Shown here: piece by piece, positions 1-8,403 of the stretch | How positions within the stretch are numbered: position 1 is the stretch's first letter | How the letters are laid out: each line of letters begins with the position of its first letter | Assembly: GCF_001954135.1 (NCBI RefSeq) | Contig: NZ_MBEQ01000024.1 | Location: forward strand, 305,174-369,173 | Origin: Mycobacterium sp. GA-1841 | Lineage (GTDB): Bacteria > Actinomycetota > Actinomycetes > Mycobacteriales > Mycobacteriaceae | Length of the DNA stretch: 64,000 nt | Reading direction: 5' to 3' | Position numbers and translations under genes: made by a program | Notes under the pieces: model-generated | Database searches by the model: none | What the model saw: only the letters and a program-made list of their open reading frames with translations | What the model was told of the DNA's origin: nothing

Positions 1-177
1 CGATGCGAGCGGCGCGTTGGCCTGGTGCCGTACCTACGGTTTCGATCGGGATCATTGCTACGCAAAGCTCATCAGCACGACGCACGCCGTGGCCGGTAGC
101 ACCGCCTTCAACTGATTCACCCGTGCAGGAGGAAGCGGAGAACTTCGCCCCAGCCGGTCAACCGACAGGACCAGTCA
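1..177. other. No supported gene; possible PASTA-gene remnant
   Basis: No convincing complete reading frame was found here on either strand. On the minus strand, positions 128-157 read PAGAKFSASS, which resembles PPGSKFSAST near the C-terminus of the secreted PASTA-like protein at 1277-1594. The frame has a stop just upstream and no clear start. This could be the decayed 3' end of a paralogue, or a chance match to the short Pro-Gly-Ser motif common in PASTA domains. Confidence 0.25.
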
Positions 178-1131
178 TCACTTGAGGCAGGTGTCGAACT
201 CGTCGCGGATGCGCTGTTGCAGCGCCAACGCATCGGGCACGAGCGGTTCGGTTTTGGTGCGGTCACCGTTGACGTAGTCACATTTGCCGATCATCGCGCT
301 GCCGGCCCAGCGTGGCTCGCCGCGGCGAGACGGATCGCCGTCCCACACCCAGGTGAGGCTGACCGGATGCGCCGGGCCGGCCTCGAGTGCGTGGATGGTG
401 CGCACCACGTCCTCGTACGCGCTCGCCGGCGCCGGCACACCGAAGGTCAGGCGATCGATCCAGCCGTCACGCACGCCGATCCACCCAGGGTCCGCCGGCG
501 CTGCCGCGGCCAATTGCCGATCAATGCGCTGCTTATCGGCGGGGGTGAACCGGTTGAAGATCATCCAGTGCGGATCGGCGACCCGGTCAGCGGCGGAGAC
601 TTCGATTTCGCTCGGCGGCCGGTCGGTGAAGATACGCACGATGGCGTCGACTGCGGCATCAGGTGCCTCAGCCTCGAGGATCCGCACCTTCGACTCGTCC
701 GGCGCGCCGCCGCTGAACCAGCGGATCTCCCGGGCCGGAGTGTCCGCGTGGAGGCGACGCACCAGCCCGGTCACGTGCTCGATATCGTCGGGCAGATCAG
801 CGCCGCCGGCGATCGAAGTCCCTTTGGCCACAACGATCTTCACTGACTGGTCGAACTTCGCGAAGTTATCGCCGCGTAGCTCGTCGAGTTGCGTGGCCAC
901 CGCGCCGACCTGCTGATCAGTGGCCTCGTCCATCGCAATGTCGAGCTCGAACCGGGTGCCTTCCAGGACGCCGTTGTCATAGATCAGGTCGACGTCGGAC
1001 ACCCCCGGCATGGCCGCGATGCGGGTCCGGATGTTGCTTGCTTCTTCTTCCCGGTCGGGCGCACCGGTGCAGCCGCTCACGCCGACGGACAGCGCGATGA
1101 AGAGCGTGGCGGCGACGGGGGCGAATCGCAT
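178..1131 (-). CDS. Putative lipoprotein, unknown function
   Basis: A 317-residue protein. Starting at the ATG at 1131 gives a short basic N-terminus, a hydrophobic stretch and a lipobox-like VSGC around residues 18-21, so it is probably lipid-anchored outside the membrane. An in-frame start at 1173 would bury this signal behind 14 extra residues and was rejected. The rest is soluble, rich in Asp, Ala and Val, with no motif I can assign to a family. A minus-strand secreted PASTA-like gene lies upstream. Exported location is fairly secure; function is unknown. Confidence 0.7.
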   Translation of the reverse strand: MRFAPVAATLFIALSVGVSGCTGAPDREEEASNIRTRIAAMPGVSDVDLIYDNGVLEGTRFELDIAMDEATDQQVGAVATQLDELRGDNFAKFDQSVKIVVAKGTSIAGGADLPDDIEHVTGLVRRLHADTPAREIRWFSGGAPDESKVRILEAEAPDAAVDAIVRIFTDRPPSEIEVSAADRVADPHWMIFNRFTPADKQRIDRQLAAAAPADPGWIGVRDGWIDRLTFGVPAPASAYEDVVRTIHALEAGPAHPVSLTWVWDGDPSRRGEPRWAGSAMIGKCDYVNGDRTKTEPLVPDALALQQRIRDEFDTCLK

Positions 1132-1276
1132 GCTGATGAGCCTAAAGCTCACGCCGGCGCCGACGATGCGCAAATTCCCATTCGGCGCCTGGCCGCACAG
1201 ATCGCCACCTGCCCGGACGCCATCGGATCACCCGACAGCGTCCACTGCAGCGTGCCGAGGACCCCACGAATGAGCC

Positions 1277-1594
1277 CTATGGACACTCCTCCGTGTCGAT
1301 CCGCACCACCCCGAAATCAATCTCGGTGGAAGCAGAGAACTTTGACCCGGGCGGTGGCGTAGAGCTGCACACCTGCCAGTTTCGGTCACTGATCTGCGCG
1401 CGGCCTTTCCCGGTGAGATCGGTCGAGCTGCTGAACCACACCTCGCCGTGGGTCAACGACTGGATGGCGTCCTGCGCGCCCTGCAGGTCCTGGCCGATCA
1501 GGTTCGGCATCGTCCATGACGGTTCGGCCGACGCCACCGGGCTCAGTACGACGGCGACCCCGACCGTTACCGCGGCCACTACTACACGCTTCAT
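1277..1594 (-). CDS. Secreted PASTA-like domain protein
   Basis: A 105-residue protein with a classical signal peptide (MKRVVVAAVTVGVAVVLSP, then an Ala-Ser-Ala type cleavage site). The mature part starts MPNLIGQDLQGAQDAI, the pattern of a PASTA domain (P-xx-L-G, then a helix with AxxxL). It has two cysteines that could form one disulfide and ends PPPGSKFSAST plus a beta strand. Small exported proteins with a single PASTA-like unit are common in mycobacteria. In larger proteins PASTA domains bind peptidoglycan fragments, but whether this one does is not shown by sequence. Confidence 0.75.
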   Translation of the reverse strand: MKRVVVAAVTVGVAVVLSPVASAEPSWTMPNLIGQDLQGAQDAIQSLTHGEVWFSSSTDLTGKGRAQISDRNWQVCSSTPPPGSKFSASTEIDFGVVRIDTEECP

Positions 1595-1655
1595 ATCAAC
1601 CTCCTGGTTTGAGTGAACCGCGCATCGTCACATGAGCCACCGACAACCTGAGAAT

Positions 1656-2084
1656 TCAGTCGTAGATGACGTCAAGCCCTTGCCGCCGGAGATCGGCCAG
1701 GGTGTCGCGCATGCCTTGCAGCTGCTCGGGCGAGTGCCCCACCCAATCGGTGAGCTCACCGATGATCCGCACCGGCTCACGGGTGCGGAAGCTGTGGGTC
1801 GGGTTGCCGGGAAGCTTCTTGTCGGTCACGTTCGGGTCGTCCTCCAGCGCACCTTCGGGTTCGACGATGTAGATGCGACCCCGTCCCTCGCCGGCGGCCA
1901 TCTCGGCACCCCACACCGCGGCATCCAAGGTGCGGGTGACGTACACGTGGTTCATGATCCGTCCGGCTTCGTAATTCGACTCGCGTCCCGGCACCAGGTA
2001 CTCCCCCACCGCCAGATCGGCCTTGGTGCCGTGCAGCAGCGCACCCGATTCGTGCAGTTCGAAAGGTTTCGGCGTACTCGTCAC
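1656..2084 (-). CDS. arr: Rifamycin ADP-ribosyltransferase Arr
   Basis: A 142-residue protein matching mycobacterial Arr nearly end to end. Visible signatures are LHGTKADLAVGEYLVPG near the N-terminus, NHVYVTRTLDAAVWGAE, GRGRIYIVEPEG, DDPNVTDKKLPGNPTHS and a C-terminus ending DVIYD. Arr moves ADP-ribose from NAD+ onto the C23 hydroxyl of rifamycins and so inactivates them. The start is the GTG at 2084, six bases after a GGGGGA Shine-Dalgarno. It gives the usual family length; an upstream ATG at 2096 lies inside the ribosome-binding region. A macrodomain gene lies upstream on the same strand, and a fragment of a second arr 3' end sits at 6879-6917. Confidence 0.95.
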   Translation of the reverse strand: MTSTPKPFELHESGALLHGTKADLAVGEYLVPGRESNYEAGRIMNHVYVTRTLDAAVWGAEMAAGEGRGRIYIVEPEGALEDDPNVTDKKLPGNPTHSFRTREPVRIIGELTDWVGHSPEQLQGMRDTLADLRRQGLDVIYD

Positions 2085-2285
2085 AACATCCCCCATCTCG
2101 TCACGGACCGGACGATTGTGCAGCACGTCCGGGGCCTTGCCGCAAGACCCACCTTCCGCCGTATAGTGAGAATGGGAACGAATCCAAAACCCTTCGCGTT
2201 CAGCCAATCCCCGCGGTACTCAACGGCATTGTTCGAAATGTGTTCGAGCCCAGGACTTCTGCCCCTGACCCGGCGCTGACGGAAA

Positions 2286-2792
2286 CTACCCCGCCGACTC
2301 CACATGCGCGCGCACCGCGTCGAACATCGCGGCGTCGAAGGCGACCAGCATGACCTCCTCGACCGCGGTCTCGGCCGCCGCAATGGTTTCGACGGCCGCG
2401 GCAATGGCGTCGCCTTGCGGCCAACCGTAGACACCGCTACTGATGAGCGGGAACGCCACCGTGCGGGCGCCGAGTTCGTCGGCGACCTGCAGGGCCCGTC
2501 GGTAGCAGGACTCCAGCAGGGCACGGTCACGCTGGCCGGCGCGGTAGTTCGGCCCAACCGTGTGAATCACCCACCGGGCCGGCAGCTCACCGGCGGTGGT
2601 CCAGCCGGCATCCCCGGTGGCCAGTCCGTCGGGAAAACGTTCGATGCAGTCGCGCAGGATGGCCGGCCCACCGCCGCGATGGATGGCGCCGTCGACGCCA
2701 CCGCCACCGCGCATGGCGTTGTTGGCTGCGTTGACGATCGCGTCCACAACCTGCCTGGTGATGTCACCCTGAACGGCGCTGATGCTCGGCAT
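2286..2792 (-). CDS. Macrodomain protein (ADP-ribose binding/hydrolase)
   Basis: A 168-residue single macrodomain of the MacroD/YmdB class. Seen: the N-terminal GDIT motif, VNAANNAMRGGGGVDGAIHR (the Asn-Ala-Ala-Asn and Gly-rich ADP-ribose loop), THTVGP-like IHTVGPNY, and FPLISSGVYGWP (second phosphate-binding loop). Family members hydrolyse O-acetyl-ADP-ribose and remove ADP-ribose from proteins or nucleic acids. It is on the same strand as arr with about 200 bp between, so co-transcription is possible but not shown. Whether it acts on Arr products is inference. Confidence 0.92.
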   Translation of the reverse strand: MPSISAVQGDITRQVVDAIVNAANNAMRGGGGVDGAIHRGGGPAILRDCIERFPDGLATGDAGWTTAGELPARWVIHTVGPNYRAGQRDRALLESCYRRALQVADELGARTVAFPLISSGVYGWPQGDAIAAAVETIAAAETAVEEVMLVAFDAAMFDAVRAHVESAG

Positions 2793-2851
2793 TCCGTCAG
2801 TATGCGCGCCAGCAGAGGTTACTTGTCAGACCGTTGCACCAGACTCCAGAC

Positions 2852-4141
2852 ATGAGCCGCCGCAACCGCCAGAAGCGCGCCGCCAAACACAAGGACCGCC
2901 GCCGCGCATCTTCCCAACGAGAACGCTGGAGCACCGATCCCGGGTACGACCGGGTCGCCCTCCTCAACCGCCTCACCGCGGCGCTGTATAGCTCCGCGTT
3001 GTGTCCCGACCACGACGCGGAATTCCACGCCGCTGCGCTGCTCGACGAATTCCCCGGCCGGGCAGACGATCTCGACCTTGCCGCCGAAGGCACCTTGGCC
3101 GGCGCCATCAGCGGAGCATGGCAGGCGGGGTGGTCGCCCAATGACCTGCACGAGTTCGCTCGTCGCCGCCTCGACACCTCGTCGGCGGACTACCTGGCCG
3201 AGGCCGTCGTTCGCGAGTCCTGGCACTATCCCGTCACCTCAATGCATCCGCGATGGCGCGCGGAACTCGCCGCACTGTCCGCCGAGATCGATCCCGGTGC
3301 TCCGCAGATGTGGCGATGGGCTGACACGCATGCCGGCGACCATCAGTCCGCGTTGGCGATCGTGTTGAAGCTGCTGCGGCTCTTGCGGACCCTGCCGATC
3401 CTCCAACCACTGCTGCCGTTACTCGGCGCGCACCAACATTCGGCGGTGCCGGTGTCCGCGGCCGATGCGAAAGCGCTCAGCCGGGTGCGCGGCCTGCTCG
3501 CCAAGGCAGAGGCCACGAAGTTTCCCGAAGAAGCCGAAGCCCTTTCGGCCAAGGCACAAGAGTTGATGAGCAGATACTCGCTGCACCACGCGATCCGCGA
3601 TCATGAGCAAGGTCGTGCAGCGGAGGCGACCGCCCGGCGGATCTGGATCGACAGCCCCTACGTCAGCGCCAAGGCGACACTCGTGCAGTCCGTGGCAACA
3701 GCCAACCGGTGCCGGTTGGTGTGTGCGGAGAAGATTGGGTTCGTCACCGTCATCGGCGCCGCCTGCGATCTGGAATTCGTTGAGCTGCTGTCTACTTCGC
3801 TATTGGTCCAAGCCAACCGGGCGATGCTGGCGGCGGGCCGCACCACCAGCGGCGGTCAGACCCGGACGCGTTCATTTCGCCAATCGTTTCTTCTCTCGTA
3901 CGCCGAGCGCATCGGCGAACGTCTCACCGCCACCTCGACGACAGTGAGCACCGAGGTGGATCACGAAAGGCTGCTTCCGGTACTGGCCGCGCACAGCCGG
4001 GCGACCGATGACCTCACCAACCGGCTCTTCCCGGCAACGATCGCCCGAATGATGTCGGTGTCCAATGGGGCCGGATGGTCAGCCGGACGTATCGCAGCCG
4101 ACCTGGCGCAGCTGGACGTGCGTCGTCCGATCGCGGGGTGA
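2852..4141 (+). CDS. DUF2786 domain protein
   Basis: A 429-residue protein with a very basic N-terminus (MSRRNRQKRAAKHKDRRR). A DUF2786-like segment lies around residues 205-245 (VRGLLAKAEATKFPEEAEALSAKAQELM followed by Y-S-L), and a C-terminal alpha/beta region follows. DUF2786 proteins are of unknown function; some occur near phage or helicase genes. The ATG at 2852 is preferred over the TTG 18 bases upstream because it begins at the basic tail. It is divergent from the macrodomain gene. Confidence 0.8.
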   Translation: MSRRNRQKRAAKHKDRRRASSQRERWSTDPGYDRVALLNRLTAALYSSALCPDHDAEFHAAALLDEFPGRADDLDLAAEGTLAGAISGAWQAGWSPNDLHEFARRRLDTSSADYLAEAVVRESWHYPVTSMHPRWRAELAALSAEIDPGAPQMWRWADTHAGDHQSALAIVLKLLRLLRTLPILQPLLPLLGAHQHSAVPVSAADAKALSRVRGLLAKAEATKFPEEAEALSAKAQELMSRYSLHHAIRDHEQGRAAEATARRIWIDSPYVSAKATLVQSVATANRCRLVCAEKIGFVTVIGAACDLEFVELLSTSLLVQANRAMLAAGRTTSGGQTRTRSFRQSFLLSYAERIGERLTATSTTVSTEVDHERLLPVLAAHSRATDDLTNRLFPATIARMMSVSNGAGWSAGRIAADLAQLDVRRPIAG

Positions 4142-4288
4142 TGCGGTGGCATGGATGCCCTCCACCTTGCCCAACCCATGACGGCCCGGCGGCAATGCAT
4201 GACCTCAAGGCTCCCAGCGCTTACGGTCGGAGACGATGCGTACCGATCACAATCTGATCGTCCCGGTGACCGCGGGGCGGCAACCCAC

Positions 4289-5386
4289 ATGAAGACCACC
4301 CGCCTACGAGTAACCATGCAGGGTGTCGAACCGGCGGTCACCCGGGTGATCGACGTCCCGACCTCAGCGACCCTGCCTGAGCTGCACAATCTTTTGCAAG
4401 CGGCCCTCGGCTGGACCGACTCGCATCTGCACCAGTTCGTCACCGCAGAGACCACCTACGGCGTCGAGATGCCAGGAATGGACGTGTGGCCCGACGATCA
4501 GCGCGACGAGGACGAAGCACTCTTGGCCGACCTCGGTCCCCGCTTCGAGTATCTCTACGACTTCGGCGACGGCTGGACCCACGACGTGGAAGTGCTCGGT
4601 CCTGGCGACGCCGCCCCGGGATGCGTCGACGGGCACGGTGCCTGCCCACCCGAAGATTGCGGCGGGCCGGGCGGTTACGCCGAACTGCTGGAGGTGCTCG
4701 ACGACCCCGGTCATCCCGAGCACGGTCGCCTGCACGGCTGGGTCGGCAATCGGTTGCGTCCGTTCGATCGCGCAGCGACCGATCAGCGGGTGCGCCGGAC
4801 GGTCGGCGAGGTACCCGAAACCGTGCGACTCCTGATCGATCTCACCGCCGATGGAGTCAAGCTGACCCCGGGCGGTCGCCTGCCGCGGGCGGTGGTGCGC
4901 AGCATGCAGGAGCATCGCCCGGACTGGCATCCGCTCGGTCGTCCCGCCTCGATCGAAGAAGACCTGTTCCCGTTGGCGGTGCTGCACGACCTGCTGCGCG
5001 ATGTCGGGGTGCTGCGGCTGCGCCACGGAGTGCTGGCCCCCACCCGCATTGCCGGCGATGACCTGGCCGTGGTGCGTCGACTCCGATCGGCCTTCGCCCC
5101 CGGCGACTTCATCACCGAGATCGTCGAGTTGGTCATCTTCGCGCTAACCCGGCGCGGGCCGTGTGAGGTCAAACAGCTTGGCGCAGAAGTTTATCCGTTG
5201 ATCGGACGGGGCTGGCAGATCGAAGGGCGGCCGCTCAGTGAATCGGACGTCCAACGCTCGATCAGCCAAATGTCACCGATGATGACCGGACTTGACCTGG
5301 TCGACAGGAGCGACTGGCGTGTCTGGGGTCTGGGCCCATCTGCCCACACTCTGTTGGCCCGCACGGCCATGCTTAACGTGGTCTGA
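4289..5386 (+). CDS. pRiA4b ORF-3-like protein
   Basis: A 365-residue protein. The first about 180 residues match the plasmid pRiA4b ORF-3 family: a strand-rich start (RLRVTMQGVEPAVTRVIDVP), LGWTDSHLHQF, and the hallmark YDFGDGWTHDVEVL. A Cys/Gly-rich loop (CPPEDCGGPGGY) follows. The C-terminal half is helical and unassigned. The family has been linked to some transposon resolvase-like proteins, but its biochemical role is unknown. The ATG at 4289 gives the usual N-terminus; about 145 bp upstream shows no gene. Confidence 0.85.
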   Translation: MKTTRLRVTMQGVEPAVTRVIDVPTSATLPELHNLLQAALGWTDSHLHQFVTAETTYGVEMPGMDVWPDDQRDEDEALLADLGPRFEYLYDFGDGWTHDVEVLGPGDAAPGCVDGHGACPPEDCGGPGGYAELLEVLDDPGHPEHGRLHGWVGNRLRPFDRAATDQRVRRTVGEVPETVRLLIDLTADGVKLTPGGRLPRAVVRSMQEHRPDWHPLGRPASIEEDLFPLAVLHDLLRDVGVLRLRHGVLAPTRIAGDDLAVVRRLRSAFAPGDFITEIVELVIFALTRRGPCEVKQLGAEVYPLIGRGWQIEGRPLSESDVQRSISQMSPMMTGLDLVDRSDWRVWGLGPSAHTLLARTAMLNVV

Positions 5387-5395
5387 AGGATCGCC

Positions 5396-6814
5396 CTACC
5401 AATTGCTCTTCGAGTAGTCCTTCAAGAAACACCCGTACAGATCCTCGCCCAACTCCCCGCGCACGATCGGGTCGTACACGCGCGCAGCACCATCCACCAG
5501 GTCCAGCGGCGCGTGGAAACCTTCTTCGGCCAGCCGCAGCTTCGTCGGATGCGGACGCTCGTCGGTGATCCAGCCGGTATCGACGGCGGTCATCAAGATC
5601 CCATCCTGCTCCAGCATCTCCCCGGAACTGGTGCGGGTCAGCATGTTCAGCGCGGCCTTGGCCATATTGGTGTGCGGGTGCCCAGGACCCTTGTAGCCGC
5701 GACTGAACTGGCCTTCCATCGCCGACACGTTCACCACGTACTTGCGCCGCGCGGGTGAGGCGGCCAGCGCCGGTCGCAGTCGGCTCACCAGAATGAACGG
5801 CGCGGTCTGGTTGCACAGCTGCACTTCGAGGAGCTCCATCGCGTCGACCTCGTGCACGCGTTGAGTCCAACTGTTCACCGGCGCGGTATCGGGCAGCAGC
5901 CCACCCGCGTCGATGGCAGTCCCCGCCGAGATCCGCTCGGGTGAGGCGCTGCGGGCGGTCAGAGCCAGCTCCGTAAGCGCGTGCGCCGACGGGTGCTCGC
6001 CGAGGCTCCCGACCAGGGCATGCGGATGCGCGTCACTGACGTGGTCGAAGGTGACGACGTCCATCAAGGCCGGCGGCGGGGTGCGCTCGGCCTCGACCAG
6101 CGCGGCATACGAGCCCGGCGCGCGACGCACCGTCTGCGCCGCGTTGTTGATGAGGATGTCCAGCGGCCCCTGTGCGGCCACCTCGTCGGCCAGGGCGACC
6201 ACCTGGGCCGGGTCCCGCAGATCGATGCCCACCACCCGCAGCCGGTGCAGCCAGTCGGCACTGTCCTCCATCGCGGCGAAGCGGCGCACCGCGTCGTTGG
6301 GAAATCGGGTGGTGATCGTGGTGTGCGCGCCGTCGCGCAGCAGCCGTAGCGCGATGTACATGCCGATCTTCGCGCGCCCGCCGGTGAGCAGGGCCCGGCG
6401 CCCGGTCAGGTCGGTGCGGGCATCGCGTTTGGCCCGGTTGATCGCGGCGCAGTCGGGACAAAGCTGGTGGTAGAAGGCGTCGACCACGGTGTGGTGGTTC
6501 TTGCAGATATAGCAGGCCCGTGACCGCAGCAGCGTGCCCGCAGTGGCCCCGACCGCGGTAGACACCAGCGGCAGACCCTGGGTCTCGTCGTCGATGCGTC
6601 CCGGTGCTCCTGTGGCGGTGGCGGCGATGACGGCGCGGTCAGCCGCGGCGATCGCGTCGCGTCTGGCGGTGCGACGAGCCTTCTTCAGCGCCTTGAACAT
6701 CTTCGCGGTGGCCTGGCGCACAGCAACGGCGTCGGGGTGCTCGGGAGGCAGCTTGTCCACCTCGGACAGCACTCGCAGGCACGTGCTGAGCTGGTCGGGG
6801 TCGATCGCGTTCAC
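5396..6814 (-). CDS. SDR-family protein with N-terminal zinc ribbon
   Basis: A 472-residue protein. Residues 1-95 are helical. A zinc-ribbon-like CYICKNHH...CPDC lies at about 101-122. A Rossmann fold starts at TGGRAKIG (about 144-151) with LINNAAQ at 221-227. In the catalytic region the usual YxxxK reads TNMAK, within HPHTNMAKAALNML, so the catalytic Tyr is absent. From memory this substitution is a feature of this SDR subfamily rather than damage. The frame stays open upstream through gene debris. The GTG at 6814 is preferred; an ATG at 6886 overlaps the relic end of a second arr. Confidence 0.8.
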   Translation of the reverse strand: MNAIDPDQLSTCLRVLSEVDKLPPEHPDAVAVRQATAKMFKALKKARRTARRDAIAAADRAVIAATATGAPGRIDDETQGLPLVSTAVGATAGTLLRSRACYICKNHHTVVDAFYHQLCPDCAAINRAKRDARTDLTGRRALLTGGRAKIGMYIALRLLRDGAHTTITTRFPNDAVRRFAAMEDSADWLHRLRVVGIDLRDPAQVVALADEVAAQGPLDILINNAAQTVRRAPGSYAALVEAERTPPPALMDVVTFDHVSDAHPHALVGSLGEHPSAHALTELALTARSASPERISAGTAIDAGGLLPDTAPVNSWTQRVHEVDAMELLEVQLCNQTAPFILVSRLRPALAASPARRKYVVNVSAMEGQFSRGYKGPGHPHTNMAKAALNMLTRTSSGEMLEQDGILMTAVDTGWITDERPHPTKLRLAEEGFHAPLDLVDGAARVYDPIVRGELGEDLYGCFLKDYSKSNW

Positions 6815-6878
6815 GAGGGAAGGGTACGGGGAGTGGGCCCAAATCCCCGTATCGAGCGAACCGGCGAGGCCCGTGCGA

Positions 6879-6917
6879 TCAGTCATAGATGACGTCCAGC
6901 CCTCGCCGCCGCAGATC
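6879..6917 (-). pseudogene. Relic 3' end of a second arr gene
   Basis: The minus strand reads DLRRRGLDVIYD then TGA, the last 12 codons of Arr. Compared with the intact gene end at 1656-1694 I count 35 of 39 identical bases, with the stop codon kept. Nothing Arr-like continues upstream of 6917, where the similarity ends abruptly. The relic lies at the 5' side of the SDR gene on the same strand. Confidence 0.75.
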
Positions 6918-7057
6918 CAGCCGCCTACGGCGTCAAACGTGCCCAGCGGATGATGGGGTTGACGTTCCGCGACCCACGCATACCCACGTTGGAGGAGTTC
7001 ACCGAGGCGGTCGATCGTGAGCACCTCGTCGCCTTCAAGCTGACCCCAGGCGGCTAG
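6893..7057 (+). pseudogene. C-terminal fragment of an unidentified plus-strand gene
   Basis: A plus-strand frame ending in TAG at 7055-7057 reads AAYGVKRAQRMMGLTF, then about 28 further residues including PTLEEFTEAVDREHL, ending KLTPGG. It looks like a real protein C-terminus, but there is no start and a TGA lies at 6890. The protein-like part begins right where the arr relic stops (about 6918), consistent with two gene ends joined by recombination. I do not recognise the parent family. Confidence 0.4.
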
Positions 7058-7662
7058 CTACCCGGATTGCACAGCTTCCACGTGTCACCCACCCGCTTCA
7101 TCTTGAACGTCACGGTTGGGCCAGGGGGACGCGTGACATCGACAGCGGCGTGGTCACCTGAAATGGTGATAGGGCCGATGTCGACCGGGCGGGGTTTGAT
7201 GTTCTCGGCCGGTATCGGTGGGTCATCGTTCGCCTCGAACCCGTCAACGAACTGACTAGCCTCCGCTTCGCACATCATGGAAGCGAGCATCTTCGCGTCA
7301 GCGGTGTCGGACGCTAGTGCGAATTCGCTGATGGTTTCCCGGATTTGTGCCTCAGTCTTCTTGGACACGCTGTATTGGTAGCCCCAGTACGCGATGCCAC
7401 CCGCCACAACCAGCACAACAACCAGCGCCAGAATCAGCCGCTTGATCCGCGAACGCCCAGGGCGCCTAGGTTGCTGCATATAGGGAGGTGGTGCGTAGCC
7501 AGGTGGCGGTTGCCCCCAGCCCGGGGGCGCATTCGTTGGCCCCTGCGGCCCCCACGCGGACCCGTAAGGGGCACCTATTGGTTGCCGCCCGGGTAACGCC
7601 GGCGGCTGGAACTGCGGCGGTTGATTTGGCGGTTGCGGCGGCCACGGGCCGGGTGTTGTCAT
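7054..7662 (-). CDS. Proline-rich single-pass membrane protein
   Basis: A 202-residue protein. Residues 1-72 are a Pro/Gln/Gly-rich cytoplasmic tail of the kind common in mycobacterial envelope proteins. One transmembrane segment (about 76-94) follows, then an extracytoplasmic domain of about 105 residues with an NTF2-like/DUF4878 feel: a helix IRETISEFALA, a Cys near the middle, and a last strand with DTWKLCN. It starts three bases after the preceding gene on the same strand, so it forms one unit with the immunity-like and toxin-like genes. Its role there is unknown. Confidence 0.75.
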   Translation of the reverse strand: MTTPGPWPPQPPNQPPQFQPPALPGRQPIGAPYGSAWGPQGPTNAPPGWGQPPPGYAPPPYMQQPRRPGRSRIKRLILALVVVLVVAGGIAYWGYQYSVSKKTEAQIRETISEFALASDTADAKMLASMMCEAEASQFVDGFEANDDPPIPAENIKPRPVDIGPITISGDHAAVDVTRPPGPTVTFKMKRVGDTWKLCNPGS

Positions 7663-7665
7663 CTC

Positions 7666-8385
7666 TCAGTACCCCAGTGGCTTGTTCAAAAACTCGTCGA
7701 GCGCTGCTCCGAACGGTGTGACTTCGAAGTCGGGTTCGAAGTAGGTAACCGCGGTGCCTGGCGGCAACTCAGGTGAGGTGAACAGATACGGGTGCCCGAC
7801 GTATTCGGTGATGAGAAGTAGTCGGTGGGTGCCGGGAAATTGGTAGGTCGACGTATCCCAACACTCGGCGATATCGCTCTCGTCGGGCTGGCCCCAGCTG
7901 TCGGCAAGCGTTTGCATGTCAGCCGGGGGCATCAGCCCACACGACTTGCCGTTGAGTGTGGTGAACCCAGCGTGAACCTGCCGTAGGAACGTGCGGGCCG
8001 GATCAGGCAGCGAGTCGAACATCGGGGGCTCTGAAAGTCCGAATGTGCGTGGGTCCTCCCCCATCCATACCTTGGGCTCGCCATCCCAGGCCCGAAGCAC
8101 GTAGTCCAAGGTGGGGGTGCTTTGCCAGGAATGCTGAGCCACCCGCACGTCAAGAAGCGCCGACCGCAACGCCTCGCTGAATCGCGGTACTAGGGCCAGG
8201 AATTCGCTGTTCCAGAGTGCCAGCGCGATGTCTTTGCGTTCCTCTGGATCAACTGATTCGGCTATCGACCACCACGCCTCGGGAATCACGGCACGCGTCT
8301 GCGGCGAGGGCGCCAGAATCTCGACCGTCGCATCACCCCATCCCGCCACTGCGTCTGCTAGTGCTGCTTGGTCGATACCAGCCAT
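7666..8385 (-). CDS. SMI1/KNR4-like candidate immunity protein
   Basis: A 239-residue soluble acidic protein with many Trp and Pro. The C-terminal part (LLITEYVGHPYLFTSP, then PPGTAVTYFEPDFE and a final LDEFL helix) recalls SMI1/KNR4 (SUKH) proteins, a large immunity family paired with bacterial nuclease toxins. The match is from motif style only and is weak. It lies 18 bp downstream of a secreted nuclease-like gene and three bases before a membrane protein gene. The ATG at 8385 was chosen; a GTG at 8391 with AAGGA upstream is an equally good start. Confidence 0.5.
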   Translation of the reverse strand: MAGIDQAALADAVAGWGDATVEILAPSPQTRAVIPEAWWSIAESVDPEERKDIALALWNSEFLALVPRFSEALRSALLDVRVAQHSWQSTPTLDYVLRAWDGEPKVWMGEDPRTFGLSEPPMFDSLPDPARTFLRQVHAGFTTLNGKSCGLMPPADMQTLADSWGQPDESDIAECWDTSTYQFPGTHRLLLITEYVGHPYLFTSPELPPGTAVTYFEPDFEVTPFGAALDEFLNKPLGY

Positions 8386-8403
8386 GGACACCTCGGTTCC
8401 TTC

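Noticed and set aside
217..916. Long plus-strand frames opposite the lipoprotein gene
   Set aside because: Their sequence is typical antisense translation of a high-GC gene (Arg/His/Pro-rich, no family), and the minus-strand frame has a signal and lipobox.
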